From: Oscillibacter sp.
GTDB taxonomy: Bacteria > Bacillota > Clostridia > Oscillospirales > Oscillospiraceae
Assembly (NCBI GenBank): GCA_003539495.1
Contig: DPPB01000010.1
Location: 19,669-83,668, forward strand
DNA: 64,000 nt
Reading direction: 5' to 3'
Shown here: positions 59,364-64,000 of the stretch, one piece after another
Numbering within the stretch: position 1 is the first letter of the stretch
How the letters are laid out: each line of letters begins with the position of its first letter
Notes under the pieces: model-generated
Told to the model about the DNA's origin: nothing
Databases searched by the model: none
What the model saw: only the letters and a program-made list of their open reading frames with translations
Program-made: the position numbers and the translations under genes

Positions 59364-60281
59364 GTGCAGGAAATCAACTATAAAAAGGGCTTGTCCGCGT
59401 TTTTGCTGTGCTTTTTGATTTGGGGGTTCCAGCCGCTGTACTGGTATATCTGCGGGGAGTGGGACACCATTTTTATGCTGGCCTGCCGCATTATTTGGGC
59501 GGCCATCTGCTGCTTATGTATCCTGTGGGCTCAGGGAAAGCTGCCCCAGCTGTGGGCAGTGTTTCGGGACAGGCAGATGCTCAAGCGGGAGATTCCGGCG
59601 TCGCTTTTCCTGCTGGCGGATTGGGGCGTATACCTGTGGGCGGTACAGAATGGCCGGGTGCTGGAGTGCAGCCTGGGGTATTACATCCAGCCCATTGTGG
59701 TGTTTGCCTTCGGCGCAGTAATCTTTCGCGAAAGGGTGAGCTGGCGGCATCTGGTGATTTTGGCGGTAGTGGTGGTAGGCATCGTACTGTCCACGGACGG
59801 CTTCGGCGGCGTACCGTATGTAACCATCGCCTTGTCCGCGTGCTTTGCCGTCTATGCGGCCATCAAAAAAAGCCTGATCATCGATTCTGTTGTCAGCACT
59901 ACGGCGGAGATTCTGATGATGGTACCGGCAGCGCTGCTGTTTATTCTGCTACTGCGCATGGGGGACACCGGTATGGCATCCATTACGCCTCTGCGGCAGC
60001 TGATGCTTCTGGGGGCCGGCGTTGTGACGGCCATGCCCATGGTGCTGTACTCTGTAGGCGTAAAGTATCTGCCGCTGACCACAGCCGGTTTCTGCCAATA
60101 TCTGAGCCCCACCCTGGGCATCGTGTGCGGTGCCATTATGGGGGAATACCTCACGGCGGAAAAGCTGAAGAGCTTTGGCTTTATTTGGGTGGGAGTTGTC
60201 CTGTACTGCTTAAATACCATCTATGAGGAGCGGAGGCGGAGGAAAGCCTTGCAAGCTGATGCCGCAAAGGGAAATGCGTAA
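59364..60281 (+). CDS. rarD: RarD-type EamA permease (305 aa)
   Basis: About ten membrane spans; the N-terminal motif LIWGFQPLYWYICG, DWGVYLWAVQNGRVLECSLG and YIQPIVVFAFGAVIF are RarD hallmarks. Called a chloramphenicol-sensitivity protein in annotation; the true substrate is unknown. Start is a GTG behind GAAAGAGG. The stop codon lies inside an 11-base sequence (AAATGCGTAAC) that is repeated 54 bases later on the other side of a small repeat insertion. Confidence 0.9.
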   Translation: MQEINYKKGLSAFLLCFLIWGFQPLYWYICGEWDTIFMLACRIIWAAICCLCILWAQGKLPQLWAVFRDRQMLKREIPASLFLLADWGVYLWAVQNGRVLECSLGYYIQPIVVFAFGAVIFRERVSWRHLVILAVVVVGIVLSTDGFGGVPYVTIALSACFAVYAAIKKSLIIDSVVSTTAEILMMVPAALLFILLLRMGDTGMASITPLRQLMLLGAGVVTAMPMVLYSVGVKYLPLTTAGFCQYLSPTLGIVCGAIMGEYLTAEKLKSFGFIWVGVVLYCLNTIYEERRRRKALQADAAKGNA

Positions 60282-60286
60282 CTAAG

Positions 60287-60331
60287 AGGCTGCAAAATCT
60301 TTGTCGAAAAACCCGGAGGGTTTTTCGACAG
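60287..60331 (+). repeat. modular repeat, end-hairpin-only copy
   Basis: AGGCTGCAAAATCTTTGTCG runs into GTCGAAAAACCC-GGA-GGGTTTTTCGAC and AG, matching the right end of copy C (31587-31625). AAATGCGTAAC occurs exactly on both sides (60272-60282 and 60337-60347), as expected after an insertion. Confidence 0.75.
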
Positions 60332-60333
60332 TT

Positions 60334-60367
60334 AAAAAATGCGTAACCTGCGGGGTACGCATTTTTT
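60334..60367 (+). terminator. terminator of rarD
   Basis: AAAAAATGCGTA and TACGCATTTTTT form a 12-bp perfect stem ending in a T run. Confidence 0.85.
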
Positions 60368-60371
60368 ATGG

Positions 60372-60400
60372 GTGACAAAGAGAGTGGAATGTGCTATAAT
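60372..60400 (+). promoter_or_regulatory. promoter of thymidylate kinase gene
   Basis: GTGACA (60372-60377), 17 bp, extended TGCTATAAT with -10 at 60395-60400, 38 bases before the start codon. Confidence 0.65.
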
Positions 60401-60438
60401 AAAATGAATTTTTGTGCAGCATAAGGGAGGGCACACAT

Positions 60439-61110
60439 ATGCAGGGCAGGCTTATCGTGTTTGAAGGGACAGATGGCTCCGGCAAGGCTACCCAGACCGC
60501 CCTGCTGTGCAGGGAGCTGGACCGGCGGGGCGTCCCCTACCGGAGGCTGGAGTTTCCCCGGTATCAGGAGGAATCCTCGGCGCTGATCCGGCTGTATCTC
60601 TCCGGGGCTTTTGGCAGCCATCCCGGGGATGTGAATGCCTATGCGGCCGCCACCTTCTATTCGGTGGATCGCTTTGCCAGCTACCGGCAGGATTGGGGGC
60701 AGTTTTACGAAAGCGGCGGGCTGGTTATTGCCGACCGCTACACCACCTCCAACGCTGTGCACCAGACCCCCAAGCTGCCCCGAGAGGAGCGCAGGGCGTT
60801 TCTCAAGTGGCTGTTCGATTTTGAATACCGGCTGCTGGAGCTGCCAAAGCCGGATCGGGTGGTGTATCTGGACTTGCCTACGGAGATTTCTGAGGAGATG
60901 ATGCGCCGGCGGGAGGAGAAGACCCACACTCAGGCGGACATCCACGAGCGGGACGAGGCATATCTGGCTGCCTGCCGGGAGAGCGCGGAGCTCATTATCA
61001 ATCTGTGCGGCTGGGAGAAAATCGATTGCAGCCGGGACGGACAGATCCGCTCGCCGGAGGACATCCACCGGGAGGTGCTTGCCCGGGTGGAGGATCTGCT
61101 TGTCCCCTGA
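60439..61110 (+). CDS. tmk: thymidylate kinase (dTMP kinase family)
   Basis: Phosphorylates dTMP to dTDP. P-loop VFEGTDGSGKATQ at residues 7-19, the DRY motif in VIADRYTTSNAVHQ, and the LID region MMRRREEKTHTQADIHERDE. 223 aa, normal. The family also contains related deoxynucleoside-monophosphate kinases, so a second tmk elsewhere would not be surprising. GGGAGGG precedes the start. Confidence 0.9.
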   Translation: MQGRLIVFEGTDGSGKATQTALLCRELDRRGVPYRRLEFPRYQEESSALIRLYLSGAFGSHPGDVNAYAAATFYSVDRFASYRQDWGQFYESGGLVIADRYTTSNAVHQTPKLPREERRAFLKWLFDFEYRLLELPKPDRVVYLDLPTEISEEMMRRREEKTHTQADIHERDEAYLAACRESAELIINLCGWEKIDCSRDGQIRSPEDIHREVLARVEDLLVP

Positions 61111-61160
61111 AGGACAGGAGAAAGGGGGGACACAGGTCCCCGATTTCTCTCCGTATGTTC

Positions 61161-61295
61161 TCAGCAGGAGCAGCAGGAGTCACCACCGCCGCCGCAGGAG
61201 CAGCCGCGGCTATTCCCGTTTCCGCAGCAGCAGAAGAGCAGAAGCAGGATCACAATGAGCCAAATGCAGGAACAGTTGTTGTTGTCAAAGCACAT
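61161..61295 (-). CDS. 44-aa cysteine-rich single-span membrane peptide
   Basis: The reading from 61295 gives MCFDNNNCSCIWLIVILLLL, then FCCCGNGNSRGCSCGGGGDS and CCSC before TGA: a polar N-terminus, one hydrophobic helix and a Gly/Cys tail with twelve cysteines in all. GAGGTG lies 8 bases before the ATG. Similar tiny proteins recur in Clostridial genomes without a known role; the cysteines suggest metal or redox chemistry at the membrane. It lies antisense in the tmk-mltG gap. Confidence 0.7.
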   Translation of the reverse strand: MCFDNNNCSCIWLIVILLLLFCCCGNGNSRGCSCGGGGDSCCSC

Positions 61296-61402
61296 GTTTT
61301 TCACCTCACTTACCTGTTGGTACAGTATTGTATGTGGCAGGGTGGAAAAATGGAACTTGTCCGGCTCATATTACAGATAAAACGCAGAAAGGACATACGA
61401 TT

Positions 61403-62581
61403 ATGGATAATGATAAGCGTTTCCAGACCCAGGATTGGGATACCGATGCGGTGCATCAGCGGATCATCAATGAGGTGGAGGCTGCATCTGCCCCCACTCC
61501 TAAGAAAAAGCACCGCAAGGGGAAATTTAACTGGAAGATCTATGTGGCGGCCGTGGTGCTGGGCTCCATGCTCCTGGCGGGCATCGGCTGGATCCTGGCC
61601 AATGACCTGTGCGCCCTGGACAAAGGCGATGAGACCTATACCGTGACCATCGAGGAGGGTGACGGCGTTTTCAAAATCGCCTCCAAGCTGAAGAAGGCGG
61701 GTCTCATTGAGCTGAAGGGCTTTTTTGTGCTGTATGAGATCTTCACCGGGGCGAAAAATGACATTGATCCCGGTACCTATGAGCTGAACACCTCCATGGA
61801 TTACCGCAGCCTGGTACACAACATGTACGATCCCGACGCCAGACGCCGCGCCGAGGAGGGCCTGGTGCTTGTCACCATTCCGGAGGGCTACTCCGTGCAG
61901 CAGATCGTGGATCTGCTGGCGGAAAAGGGCATTGCCACCAAGGAGGAGCTGGTGGACGCCGTGTCCAACTTCGACTTCGGCGAGGAATATCCGTTTATTG
62001 ACAACAGCCTCACCGGTCAGATCAATCGCCTGGAGGGCTATCTGTTCCCTGATACCTACGAATTCTCCACGGAAAAAACAGCCGTATTCGCCATTGACAC
62101 CATGCTCACCAACTTCAACACCAAGGTCAGCGATGAGCTGCTGTCGGAGATCCAGGAGAGCGGCTATACCTTCCGGGAGATCATCACCATGGCCTCCATT
62201 ATCGAAAAGGAAGCCATCGGCGACTATGAGGAGCGGACCAATGTAGCCTCGGTGCTGTATAACCGCCTGAAAAACCCGGACGCAGAGACAGCGGGCCTGC
62301 TGCAGGTGGATGCCAGCATCGACTATGCGCTGAGGCTGGAGGGGAAGGATCGCTCCGAGTTTTCCACTGAGCTGGATAGCCCCTATAACACCTATATCCA
62401 CGCGGGCCTGCCCGTGGGGCCCATCTGCAACCCCAGTCTGGCCTCCATCCGGGCGGCGCTGAACCCCAGCCAGACGGATTACTACTACTATGCCCTGGGT
62501 ACAGATGGTGTACACCACTTCTTCCGCACCTATAGCGAGCATTTGGCCTTTGTCAACAGCGATATGTACGCCCCTGCATGA
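61403..62581 (+). CDS. mltG: endolytic transglycosylase MltG
   Basis: Membrane enzyme that cuts nascent glycan strands and sets their length. Cytoplasmic N-terminus, one span (IYVAAVVLGSMLLAGIGWIL, residues about 45-65), a LysM-like region (YTVTIEEGDGVFKIASKL) and the YceG catalytic domain with EGYLFPDTYEF and the catalytic Glu in ASIIEKEAIG, ending with NPSLASIRAALNPSQTDYYY. 392 aa, normal. Start at ATGGATAAT behind AAAGGA. Overlaps the U32 gene by 4 bases. Confidence 0.95.
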   Translation: MDNDKRFQTQDWDTDAVHQRIINEVEAASAPTPKKKHRKGKFNWKIYVAAVVLGSMLLAGIGWILANDLCALDKGDETYTVTIEEGDGVFKIASKLKKAGLIELKGFFVLYEIFTGAKNDIDPGTYELNTSMDYRSLVHNMYDPDARRRAEEGLVLVTIPEGYSVQQIVDLLAEKGIATKEELVDAVSNFDFGEEYPFIDNSLTGQINRLEGYLFPDTYEFSTEKTAVFAIDTMLTNFNTKVSDELLSEIQESGYTFREIITMASIIEKEAIGDYEERTNVASVLYNRLKNPDAETAGLLQVDASIDYALRLEGKDRSEFSTELDSPYNTYIHAGLPVGPICNPSLASIRAALNPSQTDYYYYALGTDGVHHFFRTYSEHLAFVNSDMYAPA

Positions 62582-63801
62582 TGAGAAGGAAGCCGGAGCT
62601 GCTGGTCCCCGCCGGGGACATGGAAAAACTGAAAATGGCCGTGTTATACGGGGCGGACGCTGTGTATCTGGCGGGTACGGCCTTCGGGATGCGGGCCTTT
62701 GCAGGGAATTTTACCCCGGAGGAGCTGCCCCGGGCGGTGCGCTACGCCCATGACCACGGTGTGGCCGTCCACGCTACGGTGAACACCATGCCCCGCTGGG
62801 GAGAGGCGGATCAGCTGCCGGCCTATCTGGAGCAGCTGGATGATGCCGGGGTGGATGCCCTGATCCTGGCAGACCTGGGGGCCTTTACCCTGGCGGGAAA
62901 GTATGCACCCCACTGCCAGCGGCACATCAGCACCCAGCAATCTGTGGCCAACCACATCTGCGCCCAGGCCTGGTATGACCTGGGGGCCAGCCGGGTGGTG
63001 CTGGCCCGGGAGCTGGGCCTGGAGGAGATCCGGGCCATCCGGGAAAGGGTCTCGTCGGAGCTGGAGCTGGAGGTATTCTGCCACGGGGCCATGTGTGTGT
63101 CCTATTCCGGGCGGTGTCTGCTGTCTAACTACATGACCGGGCGGGACTCCAACCGGGGCGCCTGCGCCCAGCCCTGCCGCTACCAGTATACGCTGATGGA
63201 GGAAAAGCGCCCGGGGGAGTATTTCCCCGTGTTTGAGGATGAGAAGGGGACGTATATCCTCAATTCCCGGGACATGTGCATGATCGACCATTTGGATGAC
63301 CTCATGGACGCCGGGGTGGACTGCCTGAAGATCGAGGGAAGGGCCAAATCCGCCTACTATGCCGCCATCGTGGCCGGGGCGTACCGCCATGTGCTGGACG
63401 ATTTGGCCGCCGGTCGGCCTGCGGACCCTGTGTGGCGGGATGAGGTGGAGCATGTGAGCCACCGGCACTATTCCACCGGATTTTTTTACGGCCAGCCGGG
63501 GCAGTATTTTGAAAATTCCCGCTATATAAGGGAGTGGCAGATCTGCGCGGTGGTGTTAAGCTGCGATGAAACGGGCCTGGCCACGTTGAGCCTGCGGAAC
63601 AAGTTCCGGGCGGGGGACCGGGTGGAGATCGTGGGGCCGGATCTGAAGCTCTTTGAGATGGCTGTGCCTATGATGGAGGACGCAGAGGGCCAGCCCCTGG
63701 AGGAAGCCAAAACGCCGCAAATGGAGTTTAGAATGCGGCTGCCGCAGCCGGTGCCGGCCATGAGCTTTGTCCGCCACGCGGTGGACCTCAGCGGAAGATA
63801 A
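62578..63801 (+). CDS. U32-family peptidase / tRNA uridine hydroxylation protein (407 aa)
   Basis: The U32 signature EVFCHGAMCVSYSGRCLLSN is at about residues 163-182, with ELLVPAGDMEKLKMAVLYGA at the N-terminus and GACAQPCRYQY for further iron-sulfur cysteines. Family members thought to be proteases are now linked to prephenate-dependent 5-hydroxyuridine formation in tRNA (TrhP) and similar RNA hydroxylations. The ATGA overlap with mltG, conserved in Firmicutes, indicates co-translation. Ends before a hairpin and repeat copy E. Confidence 0.9.
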   Translation: MMRRKPELLVPAGDMEKLKMAVLYGADAVYLAGTAFGMRAFAGNFTPEELPRAVRYAHDHGVAVHATVNTMPRWGEADQLPAYLEQLDDAGVDALILADLGAFTLAGKYAPHCQRHISTQQSVANHICAQAWYDLGASRVVLARELGLEEIRAIRERVSSELELEVFCHGAMCVSYSGRCLLSNYMTGRDSNRGACAQPCRYQYTLMEEKRPGEYFPVFEDEKGTYILNSRDMCMIDHLDDLMDAGVDCLKIEGRAKSAYYAAIVAGAYRHVLDDLAAGRPADPVWRDEVEHVSHRHYSTGFFYGQPGQYFENSRYIREWQICAVVLSCDETGLATLSLRNKFRAGDRVEIVGPDLKLFEMAVPMMEDAEGQPLEEAKTPQMEFRMRLPQPVPAMSFVRHAVDLSGR

Positions 63802-63813
63802 TAAGATGAAAAC

Positions 63814-63843
63814 AGCAGCGTGTGCATTTTTTCACACGCTGCT
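63814..63843 (+). terminator. hairpin after the U32 gene
   Basis: AGCAGCGTGTG and CACACGCTGCT form an 11-bp stem with a T-rich loop; no T run follows, so it may act together with the adjoining repeat. Confidence 0.5.
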
Positions 63844-63854
63844 CAATTTGCCCC

Positions 63855-64000
63855 AAAAGCCTCGCAGAGTTTGCCGCCCACAGGCGGCAAATAATTCAAA
63901 TTATTTTTCACCGCGACATGCGCGTGGGGAAAAATACCGCTCAGGCTGCCAGTGTGGAATTTTGCCGCTTTGCGGCAAAATTATGCGCGCAGCAGACTGC
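63855..64000 (+). repeat. modular multi-hairpin repeat, copy E (cut by the window end)
   Basis: AAAAGCCTCGCAGAG, hairpin TTTGCCGCC/GGCGGCAAA (63870-63891), hairpin with CGCGACATGCGCG, block ACCGCTCAGGCTGCCAGTGTGG, hairpin AATTTTGCCGC/GCGGCAAAATT (63958-63982), block ATGCGCGCAGCAG. The constant blocks equal those of copies A and C; the stems are different but perfectly paired. The end hairpin lies beyond the window. Confidence 0.88.

Overview
The window is GC-rich, densely coded Firmicute chromosome. PolC-type DNA polymerase, a glmS ribozyme, a lysine riboswitch and a complete lysine-to-butyrate fermentation cluster all point to an anaerobic gut Clostridium of the Oscillospiraceae type (Intestinimonas, Flavonifractor, Lawsonibacter and Dysosmobacter are the relatives that come to mind). 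The species cannot be fixed from the sequence alone.

Layout. 0-4.3 kb: two lipoproteins facing away from a 579-aa regulator with two HTH segments, with a perfect 18-bp palindrome between them. 4.4-5.3 kb: a metallo-hydrolase. 5.5-15.9 kb: a long co-directional operon pyrH-frr-uppS-cdsA-dxr-rseP-ispG-polC (nucleotide, ribosome recycling, isoprenoid, phospholipid and replication functions), interrupted after rseP by a structured repeat. 15.9-21.5 kb: a drug/metabolite-type transporter, a PLP lyase-like protein with an AbrB partner, a tRNA dihydrouridine synthase and a G5/3D cell-wall protein with a hairpin leader. 21.8-27.9 kb: rimM-trmD, ylxM-ffh-rpsP-khpA, then threonine ammonia-lyase with RidA. 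28-34.2 kb: an operon of two related DUF3137-like membrane proteins and a lipoprotein, a second copy of the structured repeat, and a large LuxR-type ATPase regulator. 34.4-35.6 kb: an isolated holin/amidase lysis cassette. 35.8-45.4 kb: nnrD, a lipoprotein, alr-mazF, a leucine-rich-repeat protein, nrdR, DUF421/DUF4363, and glmS behind its ribozyme. 45.4-46.1 kb: a gene-free tract full of hairpin repeats.

46.1-57.1 kb is the metabolic centrepiece. kamB-kamC (reactivase for lysine 5,6-aminomutase) form their own unit. A strong promoter then leads into a lysine riboswitch whose P1 helix overlaps the 5' arm of a terminator, followed by kal-kce-kdd-kamA-kamD-kamE, a corrinoid adenosyltransferase (cobO) and a butyryl-CoA:acetoacetate-type CoA-transferase pair. 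KamA makes beta-lysine, KamDE makes 3,5-diaminohexanoate, Kdd oxidises it, Kce cleaves it with acetyl-CoA to acetoacetate and 3-aminobutyryl-CoA, Kal deaminates that to crotonyl-CoA, and the CoA-transferase releases butyrate. CobO and KamBC keep the B12 enzyme adenosylated and active. The riboswitch geometry predicts that lysine turns the operon on.

57.4-63.8 kb: a ferredoxin-thioredoxin-reductase-like protein with thioredoxin, a HAD phosphatase with a DNA glycosylase, rarD, thymidylate kinase, a 44-aa cysteine-rich membrane peptide, mltG and a U32 peptidase.

The best candidate for something undescribed is a modular intergenic repeat: three large copies (10.6, 31.4 and 63.9 kb), one internally deleted copy (25.3 kb) and one end-only copy (60.3 kb). 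Its hairpins differ in sequence from copy to copy but keep their base pairing.
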